From Sinomicrobium soli (GTDB taxonomy: Bacteria; Bacteroidota; Bacteroidia; Flavobacteriales; Flavobacteriaceae), in assembly GCF_003285545.1 (NCBI RefSeq), contig NZ_QLNV01000009.1, forward strand, positions 1 to 64,000: 64,000 nt of DNA, written 5' to 3'. Shown one piece after another: positions 33,889 to 43,968 of this stretch (the stretch's first letter is position 1; every line of letters starts with the position of its first letter). Both the position numbers and the translations under genes were made by a program. The notes under the pieces were generated by a model. The model was not told where the DNA came from and did not search any database. It saw only the letters and a list, made by a program, of their open reading frames with translations.

Positions 33889-35493
33889 ATGAAAAAAATG
33901 ATATATAAGGCAGGTGTCGCAATAGTATTACTGGTAGCAGGATGTACCGGTAATTTTGATGAACTCAACAAAGATCCCGACGGTTTTACCAATGACGAAT
34001 TCGAACAGGATAATAATCTTATGGGAACCTTGTGCGGGGCGATGCTGCAGTGGGGCATCCCGGCCCAGGAGAATTCGTACCAGGTAGGTACCAACCTCAG
34101 CGCTGATATCTATTCGGGATATATGATGACCGGTACACCGTTTGAGGGTAACCAGAATAATGCCAGTTATGCCCTGGTCCCCGGATGGAACGAGGAAACC
34201 TGGAACAAGGGATACCGGGAGGTGATGTCGAGGGTCCTTAAAGTGGAGCAGTTCGGGGCAAAAGAAAATTTTCCGGACTTCTATGCCTGGTCCCTTATCC
34301 TGAAAGTGGCTGCGATGCACAGGGTAGCCGATTATTATGGCCCCATGGTGTATTCGCAGTACGGACAAGGAGAGTCCGACAATATCATCCCCTATGACAG
34401 CCAGGAAGATGTTTACGATGCGTTTTTCAAAGATCTCGACGAAGCTGTGGAGATACTGACTGCCGCTGTGGGTGGTGGCGGGGATACCGGGAAATTTGAG
34501 CGGTTTGATATTTCCACTTATAAAAAGAGGGGATTTGAATCGTGGATAAAATTTGCCAACTCGCTACGCCTGCGCCTGGCCATGCGTATTGTCAAGGTAG
34601 ACGGACAGCGGGCCAGGGAAGAGGCTGAAAAAGCGATACACCAGGATTACGGGGTTATTGAGGATAACCGGGACAACCTGATCATGGTTTCCGAAGGAGG
34701 GTTCAGGGCTCATCCGCTGCAGATCATTTCTACGGAATGGCTGGACACCCGTATGGGAGCTCCCATGGAATCTTATCTGACCGGGTATGATGACCCGAGA
34801 ATAGAGGTGTATTTCAGGACCTCGGAAGAATATCCCGGAGAATATAAGGGAATACGAAACGGGATCGAGATCACGGCCAAGGATGTGTACCAGGGTTTTT
34901 CTGCCATAGGCACACTCATAGATAAACCTGAAATACAGTGGATGAACGCGGCCGAAGTGTATTTTCTCCGGGCAGAAGGAGCGCTGAGGGGCTGGAACAT
35001 GGAAGGGGAGGTACAGGATTTTTACGAAAGGGGGATCAGGAGCTCTTTTGAGCAGTACGGCCTTGCGGGAAGTGATGAGTATATCGCGGATACAACCAGC
35101 AAACCGGTCCCTTATAACGACCCGAAGAACAGTGAGAACGATGTGCCGGAAGGTGCCCCATACCTGAGCAATATGACTATTGCCTGGGATAACGGGGCTT
35201 CGGACGAACAGAAACTGGAGAAGATCATGACCCAGAAATGGCTGGCGGTATATCCTAACGGAGCGGAAGCCTGGGCGGAGTTCCGCAGGACAGGCTACCC
35301 GAAACTTTTCCCGGTGGTCATAAACAATAGCGGGGGAACCATATCGACATCAGAATTTATCAGGAGATTGCCGTTCCCCCAGAGCGAACGGCAGAACAAC
35401 ACGGCCGAATATGAAAAAGGAGTACAATTGCTGGGGGGTACAGATAACGGCGGTACCCGTATATGGTGGGACGTGAGAGGGGGGAACTTCTGA
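33889..35493 (+). CDS. SusD-like lipoprotein (SusD/RagB, SusD-like_2 type)
   Basis: This 534-residue lipoprotein has LLVAGC as lipobox (Cys near residue 19), followed by TGNFDELNKDPDGF, the N-terminal pattern of the SusD-like_2 group. Helical segments WIKFANSLRLRLAMRIV and EVYFLRAEGALRGW and the C-terminal MTQKWLAVYPNGAEAWAEFRRTGYP are characteristic. It is 13 nt after the SusC gene and should be its partner. A strong terminator lies 86 nt downstream. Confidence 0.93.
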   Translation: MKKMIYKAGVAIVLLVAGCTGNFDELNKDPDGFTNDEFEQDNNLMGTLCGAMLQWGIPAQENSYQVGTNLSADIYSGYMMTGTPFEGNQNNASYALVPGWNEETWNKGYREVMSRVLKVEQFGAKENFPDFYAWSLILKVAAMHRVADYYGPMVYSQYGQGESDNIIPYDSQEDVYDAFFKDLDEAVEILTAAVGGGGDTGKFERFDISTYKKRGFESWIKFANSLRLRLAMRIVKVDGQRAREEAEKAIHQDYGVIEDNRDNLIMVSEGGFRAHPLQIISTEWLDTRMGAPMESYLTGYDDPRIEVYFRTSEEYPGEYKGIRNGIEITAKDVYQGFSAIGTLIDKPEIQWMNAAEVYFLRAEGALRGWNMEGEVQDFYERGIRSSFEQYGLAGSDEYIADTTSKPVPYNDPKNSENDVPEGAPYLSNMTIAWDNGASDEQKLEKIMTQKWLAVYPNGAEAWAEFRRTGYPKLFPVVINNSGGTISTSEFIRRLPFPQSERQNNTAEYEKGVQLLGGTDNGGTRIWWDVRGGNF

Positions 35494-35550
35494 GACGAGA
35501 CCTGGCTTTATAACCGTATCCTGAGCTCCGTATTACTTATGTTTTAGGTG

Positions 35551-35617
35551 CTGTATACCTATTGTATACAGGTATTTTAACTTCGTTATATTGTAAGAAT
35601 ATAACGAAGTTTTTTTT
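35551..35617 (+). terminator. tandem hairpins ending the LacI-linked SusC/SusD operon
   Basis: CTGTATAC (35551-35558) pairs with GTATACAG (35564-35571). Just after it AACTTCGTTATATT (35579-35592) pairs perfectly with AATATAACGAAGTT (35598-35611) around GTAAG and runs into eight T. The second hairpin is a typical intrinsic terminator. The rest of the gap, 35618-35990, is very AT-rich with no gene seen and should hold the promoter of the next SusC. Confidence 0.85.
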
Positions 35618-35990
35618 GTGCTTAACGCTACTTGTTAGTACTATTTTAACTTTTTAACAATGTGATGATTATTGCTTTGTATAAATATATGTTATAAAAA
35701 TAGCTATAAATTTATTTATTTTTTATAATTTAGGCTTCAAAATAATAATAAGGAAGTTTTGTGTTAATATCAAATTATATGTTATTAACAAAAAATTAGT
35801 AGTCTTTTAGCGATGGGATGAGGTTTTGTATGCTGATGACATAAATATGGCTGCATTTTGACTAATTACTTTTTTTGAAAGAAAAAATATGATTATACGG
35901 TCGTTAATTATTTCGACATTTAAAATTTTTTCTTAATACCAACCGGAGATAAAAATTGCCTTGAATGAATACAACTAACAAACTTTATTT

Positions 35991-38900
35991 ATGGAAAAAA
36001 GAATTTTTACGAGAATTCGTACGGAGTTGCAGCACGTGTCGGGCGTGCTGCTTTTTTGTGGAATACTGCTTACCTGTAGCCATGCCCTGGCTTCTGCCGG
36101 AGACCGGTATTCGGGAGAGGCTTTATTTTTGAGCATTACCGGTAAGGTAACCGCCGAAGACGGTATGCCGCTGGCCGGGGCCAGTATCATGGAAAAAGGG
36201 ACCTCTAACGGGGTGGTCACCGATTTTGACGGGAACTACGAGATAGAGGTGCACAGTGACAAAGCCGTACTGGTGGTCTCTTATGTTGGGTTTAAAACCC
36301 TGGAGGTGCCGGTAGACGGAAAGGCAATGGTCAATGTTACACTTCAGGAAGACCTGGCCAAACTGGAAGAGGTAGTGGTTGTGGGTTACGGTACACAACG
36401 CAAAAAGGACCTTACCGGGGCAGTGGCCGTAGTAGATGTAAACGAACTGAAACAACAGCCCGCTGCCAGTCCCGTTGAAGGTCTGCAGGGAAAGGCCACC
36501 GGGGTACAGATCATTAACAGCGGGGCGCCCGGGGCAACCCCACAAATCCGTATCCGGGGGTTCAGTACCATTAATAATAACGACCCGTTATATGTCATAG
36601 ATGGAATGCCCTATGAAGGGAAACTGAGCTGGCTGAGCGCTAATGATATCGAGAGTATGCAGGTGCTGAAAGATGCTTCTGCAGCATCCATTTACGGTGC
36701 CCGCGCCAATAATGGGGTGGTGATCGTAACCACCCGAAAGGGGGTAAAGGGAAAGCCCCGTATCACCTTTGATACCTACTATGGTGTGCAGACCCCCAAC
36801 CGCAGCCGTTTTCCCGAGTTCCTCAACCCACAGCAGTACGGGGAGTATGTGTACCGGCAATATATTAATAAACCGGGAGCAACACCCGGTACTGATGCTA
36901 CCACCGGGGCGAATTACGGTTCCGACCCGACCCGTCCCACCTTGCCGGAATACCTGTTGGCCGGGACAGCGGAAGGACATAATATTACGGCGGCAGATGC
37001 CGATCCTTCCAGGTACCGTTATGTGATGGACCCTGAACAGTACTATACCATTGTCAAAGCCAACCAGAAAGGAACCGACTGGTTCGACGTCATCACACGC
37101 GATGCGCCCATTCGCAACCACCAGCTGAGCATACTCGGTGGTGGGGATAATGCTACTTACGCTTTCAGTGCCAGTGCCTTTAAACAGGAGGGGACTTTCC
37201 GCCATACCGGGTTTGAGCGGTATACCGTTCGCAGCAACAGCCAGTTTACGTTTCTCGACGACCGGCTGACGATCGGGGAGAATATACAGTATTCCGCCAC
37301 CAAAGGCGTCGGTTTCGGGGTCAATGAAAATACATCGGGCTCTTACCAGGCGGAGGATTCGCCTATAGGCTGGGCCTATCGCATACAAACCATCATCCCG
37401 GTATACGATATCAACGGTAATTTTGCAGGAACCAAGGGCGATAAAATGGGCAATGCCGATAACCCGCTTGCCGTATTGTACCGTGCCAAAGACAATATTA
37501 ATAAAAGCAATCAGTTTTTCGGGAGCGCCTATGCAGACCTTGAGCTGCTCAAAGGGCTCAATTTCAGGACGACCTTCGGTATTCGCTATGAAAACTTTGA
37601 CGGTAAATCTATCGGGTATCCCAACCCGGAACGCTCCGAGGGGAGTTATACCAATAATACCCTGGAGGAATACCAGGGATACAATAAGGAATGGACGTGG
37701 TCTAATACCGCGACATATAAGGCCACGTTTAACGATATTCATGACCTTACCGTGCTGGCGGGGACCGAAGCTGTGGAGTCCAATTACCGCCAGTTGACCG
37801 GTACGGGAAATGATTTCTTTATATCCGGTGATCTCGATTATTATTACCTCGGTACGGCGGCCAATACTTCTGCCAACAGTGAAGGGGCCAACAGCTCCCT
37901 GTTCTCTGTTTTCGGACGGGTCGATTATTCCTTTGATGACCGGTACCTGTTTTCAGCTACCGTACGGCGCGACGGTTCTTCCAATTTCGGGCCCGATAAC
38001 CGTTACGGGACTTTTCCCGCGGGTAGTTTTGCCTGGCGGTTGTCTAACGAGAGATTTATGGAACCGCTTTCCTGGGTAGACGACCTGAAGTTCAGAGCAG
38101 GCTATGGGGTTACCGGTAACCAGAGAATCCCTACCTTCCAGTACCTGCGGCAGTATGCTTCCGGTATTAACCAGTCCTTTTATCCCATAGGCGGAGGGAA
38201 TGATCTCAGCAGTGGGATATGGACCAGTAATTACGACAACCCGGATGCAAAATGGGAGGAGCTTAAATCGGTAAACCTGGGGCTCGATTTTACCCTGCTC
38301 AACAATAGTCTGGACGGGTCGGTCGAATGGTTCGACCGGCGTACAGACGGTGTGCTTTACCCTGTGCCACAACCGTCCGCAGCCGTAGGTACCGGGGCCT
38401 CTCCCTTTATCAACTCAGGTAAGATCAAGAATGCCGGTGTGGAGATAGAGCTCAATTATCACTTTAATCCCTACGCAGCCGAAGGTGATTTCCGGTTTGA
38501 TGTGGGGGCGTTCTTTTCGAAATACAGCAATGATGTCATGGAACTGGCACCGACCGTTTCCGAACAGCCTTATCTGACACTACGCGGAGTGACTACTTCG
38601 GTATTAAAAGCCGGGGCACCTTTTGGTTCATTTTATGGGTATCAGGTAGACGGTATCTTTCAGAGCGAAGAAGATATTGCCGGCAATCCTTCTTATGACG
38701 GCGCCCGGGTGGGAGGATTTAAATTTGCTGATGTGAATCATGATGGAGTGATTGACGGGGACGATCGTACGGTAATAGGTAATCCTCATCCGGATTTTAT
38801 CTATTCCCTCAGCCTGAATGCGGAGTATAAGCGTTTTGATATCAGTATGTTCTTCAACGGTTCCCAGGGTAATGACATTTTTGACCTGACCCGTCAGTAT

Positions 38901-39290
38901 ACCGATCTTTTCGCTTTTCCCGGTGCGGTGAGTACCCGTACCTTAAATGCCTGGAGCCCGGAAAACCCCAATAGCAGGATGCCTTCGGCTTATGCCGATG
39001 CGCCTTCTTTTGAGCGGCAGTCTTCCAGCTACTATGTTCAGGATGGTAGCTTTTTCAGAATGAAGAACCTGCAGATAGGGTATACTGTCCCCGTGGAGGA
39101 TATTTTCCAGGGGTATGTGTCCAATCTGAGGATCTATGCCAGTGCAACCAACCTGTTTCTCATTACCGGTTACAGCGGGATGGACCCGGAGGTAAGCCAG
39201 TACTCTTCTACATTTTCAGCTCCCGGGGTAGATATGGGAGTTTACCCGGTGCCACGCCAGTATTTGCTGGGATTCAGTGTTACGTTTTAA
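35991..39290 (+). CDS. SusC/RagA-type TonB-dependent outer-membrane transporter
   Basis: This 1099-residue protein has a signal peptide ending near HALASA (about residue 35), a carboxypeptidase-regulatory-like domain (about 48-120, EDGMPLAGASIMEKGTSNGV), the junction VVVGYGTQRKKDLTGAV, a plug (IRIRGFSTINNND, VLKDASAASIYGARANNGVVIV) and a barrel ending in LLGFSVTF. It lacks an STN domain and has no linked regulator. The next gene is its SusD partner. It is not a close copy of the preceding SusC, so the two tandem pairs probably have different substrates. Confidence 0.95.
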   Translation: MEKRIFTRIRTELQHVSGVLLFCGILLTCSHALASAGDRYSGEALFLSITGKVTAEDGMPLAGASIMEKGTSNGVVTDFDGNYEIEVHSDKAVLVVSYVGFKTLEVPVDGKAMVNVTLQEDLAKLEEVVVVGYGTQRKKDLTGAVAVVDVNELKQQPAASPVEGLQGKATGVQIINSGAPGATPQIRIRGFSTINNNDPLYVIDGMPYEGKLSWLSANDIESMQVLKDASAASIYGARANNGVVIVTTRKGVKGKPRITFDTYYGVQTPNRSRFPEFLNPQQYGEYVYRQYINKPGATPGTDATTGANYGSDPTRPTLPEYLLAGTAEGHNITAADADPSRYRYVMDPEQYYTIVKANQKGTDWFDVITRDAPIRNHQLSILGGGDNATYAFSASAFKQEGTFRHTGFERYTVRSNSQFTFLDDRLTIGENIQYSATKGVGFGVNENTSGSYQAEDSPIGWAYRIQTIIPVYDINGNFAGTKGDKMGNADNPLAVLYRAKDNINKSNQFFGSAYADLELLKGLNFRTTFGIRYENFDGKSIGYPNPERSEGSYTNNTLEEYQGYNKEWTWSNTATYKATFNDIHDLTVLAGTEAVESNYRQLTGTGNDFFISGDLDYYYLGTAANTSANSEGANSSLFSVFGRVDYSFDDRYLFSATVRRDGSSNFGPDNRYGTFPAGSFAWRLSNERFMEPLSWVDDLKFRAGYGVTGNQRIPTFQYLRQYASGINQSFYPIGGGNDLSSGIWTSNYDNPDAKWEELKSVNLGLDFTLLNNSLDGSVEWFDRRTDGVLYPVPQPSAAVGTGASPFINSGKIKNAGVEIELNYHFNPYAAEGDFRFDVGAFFSKYSNDVMELAPTVSEQPYLTLRGVTTSVLKAGAPFGSFYGYQVDGIFQSEEDIAGNPSYDGARVGGFKFADVNHDGVIDGDDRTVIGNPHPDFIYSLSLNAEYKRFDISMFFNGSQGNDIFDLTRQYTDLFAFPGAVSTRTLNAWSPENPNSRMPSAYADAPSFERQSSSYYVQDGSFFRMKNLQIGYTVPVEDIFQGYVSNLRIYASATNLFLITGYSGMDPEVSQYSSTFSAPGVDMGVYPVPRQYLLGFSVTF

Positions 39291-39340
39291 GAAAGAGATA
39301 AAGACTGATAGTGTTTTTAACCAATACAAATTTTTCAACA

Positions 39341-41071
39341 ATGACTATACGATACAGATATATAAAGGTGCTGGCGATGGCGTTGCTGCTGGGAATGGCC
39401 AGCTGTGGTTCGGATTTCCTGGAGCAGAAACCGCAGGGAAAACTGACAGATGACCAGCTCAACAACACCAAAGGCGTGGAATGGCTGCTTACCGGAGCCT
39501 ATGCCTTGATGAATGGTAACCGCGACGGTACTTGGGGTAATTACGCGGCTGCTCCGAGCCAGTGGGTATTCGGTGACCTGGCCGGGGGGGATGCCCATAA
39601 GGGAAGCGAGGCCGGAGACCAGGCTACTTTATTTGATATTGAACGGCATACGGCCATCCCGGTGAATGAACACCTGTCTGCGATGTGGAACAATTACTAC
39701 GAAGGTATTAACCGTTGTAATACCACACTGAGGCAGCTGAAGCTGTTACAGGAAGGGGAGGGAGAGACGTTCACCGAAGAGCGGGCTACCGAAATAGAAG
39801 CGGAAGCAAAGATGCTGCGGGGACATTATTATTTTTTCCTCTGGAGGGTGTTTAAGAATATTCCCTATATTGATGAAACCGTTTCTACTGCAGATGCCGC
39901 ACAAACGCCTAATGATGTAGATGTGTTGCCGTTTATCGAGGCGGATTTCCGGTTTGCCGCCGACCACCTCACAAACACCCCGCCGAACGGGGATGAAGGC
40001 CGGGTAGACGGTATTGCGGCCAAGGCCTATTTGGGTAAGCTGTACTTATATCAAAAGAAATACGAAGAGGCCCTGGTCCTGTTTAAGGATGTTATCGCAG
40101 ATAGGCCGGAGCTGGAAACCTTACCGTTCCTGGATAACTTCAACATCAATACCGAAAACGGACCGGAGGCAATTTTTTCGGCCCAGCACGCCATCAGCCC
40201 GGATGGTAGCGGGGACAATGGCAATGTGGGTGACATGCTGTCGGGGTTATACGGTTCGGCGCCGGTAAACTGCTGTGGTTTTTTTAACCCCTCTTTTGAC
40301 CTTGTCAATGCGTTTCGGGTAACGGAAGAAGGGCTCCCCATGCTTGACGGGGCTTTCCGCAATGATCCTTATGTGTCGGATTTCGGGTTAACCGGTGATG
40401 CCCAGAAAAATTATGAGGTAGATCAATCCCTTGCCATAGACCCGCGGCTCGACTATACCGTAGGGCGCAGGGGCGTACCCTATCACGACTGGGGCATCAT
40501 GCCAGGCAACGACTGGATGAGGGACCCTGCCTATCACGGGCCTTTTGTGTCGTATAAACGCCTGCTGGACCAGGCAGATTTTGCCGGAAATACCCAGTCG
40601 GGAGGAGTGTACTACGTGACTGGGCTGGATGTTATCATTATCCGGCTGGCCGATGTGTACCTGATGGCAGCGGAATGTGCGACGGAAACAGGCGATTTGC
40701 CGTATGCCCGTACCCTGGTCAATAACGTGCGGAAACGTGCGGATAACCTGCCGCGCAAACAGATCAATGGCAGTGATGCGGCTGCTTATAGCGTACAGCC
40801 CTATCCGGAGTCGGCATTCGGTTCAAAAGAGGATGCCCTGAAAGCTATCCGGTTTGAGCGCAGACTGGAACTGGCACTGGAGGGACATCGTTTCTTCGAC
40901 CTGGTACGATGGGGTATTGCCAGGGAAGAACTGGAAAGCTACTCGGCATTTGAAGGCAGCCTTATCGGGATATACGGCGGACTCTCTTTTTCTGAAAACG
41001 ACACTGTTTTCCCGATCCCGCAGGACCAGATCGACCGCAGCGGAGGGGCACTGAAACAAAATCCGAATTAA
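39341..41071 (+). CDS. SusD/RagB-family nutrient-binding lipoprotein
   Basis: I choose the ATG at 39341 (MTIRYRYIKVLAM) because it begins a normal lipoprotein signal ending MASC; the frame extends upstream to a GTG at 39311 without a sensible signal. The product is 576 residues. The mature start is GSDFLEQKPQGKL. TPR-like helices (EAKMLRGHYYFFLWRVFKNIPYI; AAKAYLGKLYLYQKKYEEA) and the C-terminal RFERRLELALEGHRFFDLVRWG are family hallmarks. It pairs with the SusC 50 nt upstream. It ends 31 nt before the end of the convergent AddB-like gene. Confidence 0.93.
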   Translation: MTIRYRYIKVLAMALLLGMASCGSDFLEQKPQGKLTDDQLNNTKGVEWLLTGAYALMNGNRDGTWGNYAAAPSQWVFGDLAGGDAHKGSEAGDQATLFDIERHTAIPVNEHLSAMWNNYYEGINRCNTTLRQLKLLQEGEGETFTEERATEIEAEAKMLRGHYYFFLWRVFKNIPYIDETVSTADAAQTPNDVDVLPFIEADFRFAADHLTNTPPNGDEGRVDGIAAKAYLGKLYLYQKKYEEALVLFKDVIADRPELETLPFLDNFNINTENGPEAIFSAQHAISPDGSGDNGNVGDMLSGLYGSAPVNCCGFFNPSFDLVNAFRVTEEGLPMLDGAFRNDPYVSDFGLTGDAQKNYEVDQSLAIDPRLDYTVGRRGVPYHDWGIMPGNDWMRDPAYHGPFVSYKRLLDQADFAGNTQSGGVYYVTGLDVIIIRLADVYLMAAECATETGDLPYARTLVNNVRKRADNLPRKQINGSDAAAYSVQPYPESAFGSKEDALKAIRFERRLELALEGHRFFDLVRWGIAREELESYSAFEGSLIGIYGGLSFSENDTVFPIPQDQIDRSGGALKQNPN

Positions 41072-41102
41072 CGGGGTTGGGTTATTCAGGCAAACTTATT
41101 AA

Positions 41103-43865
41103 CTACCTATCCGAAAACGGGATATCCGGGTTGCATATTTCGGAGATGATATGGTACAGTTGTGTGGTAAAATGCTCAAAGGTCTCTTCGGAGATGATAT
41201 GGTTTTTATCAGACCGGGAGGCTCCTTTTTTGGCGAACCTTAAAAATCCTTTCTGAAGGTTTTTAAAGGAAATGATGGCAGCTTCTACCGGTAGCGGGTA
41301 TGAAGGGTCACGTGTAAGCATATAGGCGTAGCACAGCAGCTGGAAAGCCTTGCCGTATTTTTCGCCGGAGGATAATACTTCCCATTCGGGCAGTTCCAGT
41401 TCCGGGGGGTCTACCCGGCCGGTCTTGTAGTCGATAAAGCGGAGGGTCCCGTTGATCTCCTCTACCCGGTCTACCTTGCCCCTGAGATAAACGGGAAAAG
41501 CCACACCGGGAACACGGACCGGGATACGCAGGTCGGTCTCCACCGCAATGATCCTGATGGTATCCCCGTTTTCAAGCCGTTTCTGTTCGAGTTTGAGGAA
41601 GTTTTTCAAGTACCTTTTGGCTACTTCGTAGCTGAGCAGGTTTTTCCCCCGGCTAAAGTCCCCGCCCTGATATACGGCGGCAAAGTTTTTACGGATGAGG
41701 GATTCTGCCTCTTGCTGCATGGCGGCTATATGCTTTTTTTTAAGCACGGTGCCTTCAAGGGGCTTGTACAGGTCTTCGAGCGTGTCGTGAACGATGGTTC
41801 CCAGGGTGTTGGCGGCAATGGTTTCTTCCACATCGTACTCGTTGCGTATGCCCAGTACGGACTGTTGATAGAACTCCATGGGGTTCCGGATGTAATTCGT
41901 AAGGGAAGTGGGAGAGAACCCTCTTTCGGCATGTTGGCGTATGGCCTCCATCAGGGAGGGTGTTTTGGGAACGGTGGACACTCCGGAGGGAGGGGGCGCA
42001 GCCTGTGCCAGGGCTATTTTTTCGGTTGTGATATGGAGGGGTTGCGAAAATGTGGTAAGCTGTTGCAGAAACCGGCTTTTTTCGGCCCCGTCAAAAGAAC
42101 CGGCATCGGTGTTGTAAAGGAGGTAGATCTTCCGGGCCCGCTGTAGCAGCCTGTAAAAATGATAGGCATATATGGCGTCTTTTTCCTTGTATGTAGGCAG
42201 CCCGTAGGCCACCTTAAGGTCGAACGGAATAAAGGAATTGCCCGATTTTCCGGAAGGCAGGTTGCCTTCGTTGGCAGAAGTGAGGATCACGGTATCGAAG
42301 TCGAGGTTCCGGCTTTCCAGTACTCCCATGACCTGAAGCCCTTCCAGGGGCTCTCCCTGGAAATCCACGGTTTGCTGTAAAAGTAATTCCGTATACACCT
42401 GGGTAAGTGCGGAAAGGGATAATACCTGGTAGGTCTTATTGAAAAAAAGCAGCTGGTTGAAAATTTCGTGAAAGTGGAACAGGTATTCGAGAAAAAGCGG
42501 GTTGTTTTGCGGGCTGTATGCTTCCCTGAACTGTTCTGTCAGCGAAATACACTTTTGTATGACCTCGTCCGAAGTATGGTGCCCGGGGGAGAAAAAAAGT
42601 AATGCCCTGAGCTCGGCGGGTAAAGCGCCCTCCTGCTCCCCGCCGGTAAAAATATGATCCAGGTGCTCCCGGGTAACAAAAACGATATTGTTGTCCTGTA
42701 TGTATTTGAGGAATTCCGAAACGGTATCGCGGCCGTTCCTGTTCAGCAGGGTTCCGGACACCGGGTGCGAAATAAGATGGATCACATGCTGGTAATACCA
42801 CGTCCCGGAGTTCTCGTTTTCCATAAGCCGGAAAAAGGCGCGGAACCAGGAAGCCAGGGGAGAATAGGCCAGGGGAAATCCCCCGGTGATATTGACTCCC
42901 GTAATGTGATCGGGGATGGCGTTGAGCACCGGGTTAAGCAGGGCTTCATCACCCAGAATGAGGGCTGTTCCCGAAAGGTCTCCCTGCTCCTGAAGTGATG
43001 AAAGTATATTTCCGGCATACATGGCCTGCCCGGTCTTTCCGGGAATCCCGATGATGTTGATGTTCTTTTTTTCCGAAAAATGGCTGCTGATCTTTTCAAA
43101 AGGATGTTCCTGGTAGTATCTCCAGTTTTTTTGGTATTGCCGCATAAAAAGCCCTGCGTCGTGCTCCGTGTCGTCTATAAAGACCTTGTCGGTGTCCCAG
43201 TATATCCGTGCCCCTTTTCGGAGAAATTCCTGTATGATGGTGGTCTCGGCATTATTCAGGGCATTAAACCCTACAAAGATAAAATGGCGGTCACTGCGAC
43301 GTGTGGTATAAGCCTCCAGATGTCTTAGGGTCTGGCGGTAGATCAGTCCCTGGTAACCGTTCCCGGAACTGACCAGGGAATGGCTCAGTGCCCGGTAATA
43401 AGAACCCAGCGTGTCCCAGAAACGGATGTATTGTTGTTGCAGGGGTGTTTTTTCTTCGGAAAGGTACCAGTGATCCATTTCCTTTATGGCGGAAAGATGT
43501 GAAAAAATGGCTTCGGGAGGGATGAGGTAACGGTCTATCTCGTTGAAATCCTGCAACACCGTTTGTGCCCATCTCGAAAAACTGTTAAAATCTTCCTGCT
43601 GTTCCCCGGGGGTGAGGTCCCGGTAAATATTGTAAAATTCAAAGAGTAGCTGGATATTGGACATCAGCCGTATGCCGGAAATTTCCTGGACGAATTCTTC
43701 TATACTGTATATCTCGGGGGCAAAGGCGGTTTTTGTACTGCGTGATTGCAGTTCCTTTTTCAGAAAGATCCCCGCCCTTTTTCCCGGAAGGACAAAGGTG
43801 ATATGGCTGGTATCCCGGTTTTCGGAAAGTACGGCATCGACGACTTCAGAGAGAAATGTTTTCAC
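41103..43865 (-). CDS. AddB-like helicase-fold protein with C-terminal PD-(D/E)XK nuclease
   Basis: This 920-residue protein is the likely partner of the AddA-like helicase-nuclease encoded at 46.7-49.9 kb, for processing DNA double-strand breaks before RecA loading. The N-terminal UvrD-like region has VLPGKRAGIFLKKEL where a Walker A would be, without GKT/GKS, so it probably does not hydrolyse ATP. The nuclease motif is at the C-terminus: LRGKVDRVEEINGTLRFIDYKTG (about 790-815). The Cys residues that hold an Fe-S cluster in Firmicutes AddB are not present (the TNYIRNPMEFY position has Asn). The gene is on the minus strand, separated from AddA by ompA and kbl. Confidence 0.85.
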   Translation of the reverse strand: MKTFLSEVVDAVLSENRDTSHITFVLPGKRAGIFLKKELQSRSTKTAFAPEIYSIEEFVQEISGIRLMSNIQLLFEFYNIYRDLTPGEQQEDFNSFSRWAQTVLQDFNEIDRYLIPPEAIFSHLSAIKEMDHWYLSEEKTPLQQQYIRFWDTLGSYYRALSHSLVSSGNGYQGLIYRQTLRHLEAYTTRRSDRHFIFVGFNALNNAETTIIQEFLRKGARIYWDTDKVFIDDTEHDAGLFMRQYQKNWRYYQEHPFEKISSHFSEKKNINIIGIPGKTGQAMYAGNILSSLQEQGDLSGTALILGDEALLNPVLNAIPDHITGVNITGGFPLAYSPLASWFRAFFRLMENENSGTWYYQHVIHLISHPVSGTLLNRNGRDTVSEFLKYIQDNNIVFVTREHLDHIFTGGEQEGALPAELRALLFFSPGHHTSDEVIQKCISLTEQFREAYSPQNNPLFLEYLFHFHEIFNQLLFFNKTYQVLSLSALTQVYTELLLQQTVDFQGEPLEGLQVMGVLESRNLDFDTVILTSANEGNLPSGKSGNSFIPFDLKVAYGLPTYKEKDAIYAYHFYRLLQRARKIYLLYNTDAGSFDGAEKSRFLQQLTTFSQPLHITTEKIALAQAAPPPSGVSTVPKTPSLMEAIRQHAERGFSPTSLTNYIRNPMEFYQQSVLGIRNEYDVEETIAANTLGTIVHDTLEDLYKPLEGTVLKKKHIAAMQQEAESLIRKNFAAVYQGGDFSRGKNLLSYEVAKRYLKNFLKLEQKRLENGDTIRIIAVETDLRIPVRVPGVAFPVYLRGKVDRVEEINGTLRFIDYKTGRVDPPELELPEWEVLSSGEKYGKAFQLLCYAYMLTRDPSYPLPVEAAIISFKNLQKGFLRFAKKGASRSDKNHIISEETFEHFTTQLYHIISEICNPDIPFSDR

Positions 43866-43915
43866 GGTTGCGGTTTATCGGTTAGAGCAGGCTTCCGGCC
43901 CTAAAAATAAAAAAA

Positions 43916-43942
43916 ATCCCGCCCGGGTCATCCGGGCGGGAT
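43916..43942 (-). terminator. intrinsic terminator of the OmpA gene
   Basis: ATCCCGCCCGG (43916-43926) pairs with CCGGGCGGGAT (43932-43942). Reading the minus strand, the hairpin is followed by a run of T (the A tract at 43908-43916). It lies 26 nt after the OmpA stop and upstream of the AddB-like start. Confidence 0.85.
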
Positions 43943-43968
43943 TATATTATTTTATCAAAAGGGGATAC

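Noticed and set aside
35640-35990. Possible second gene in the AT-rich gap before a SusC
   Set aside because: Both strands are full of stops; it is most likely promoter DNA only.
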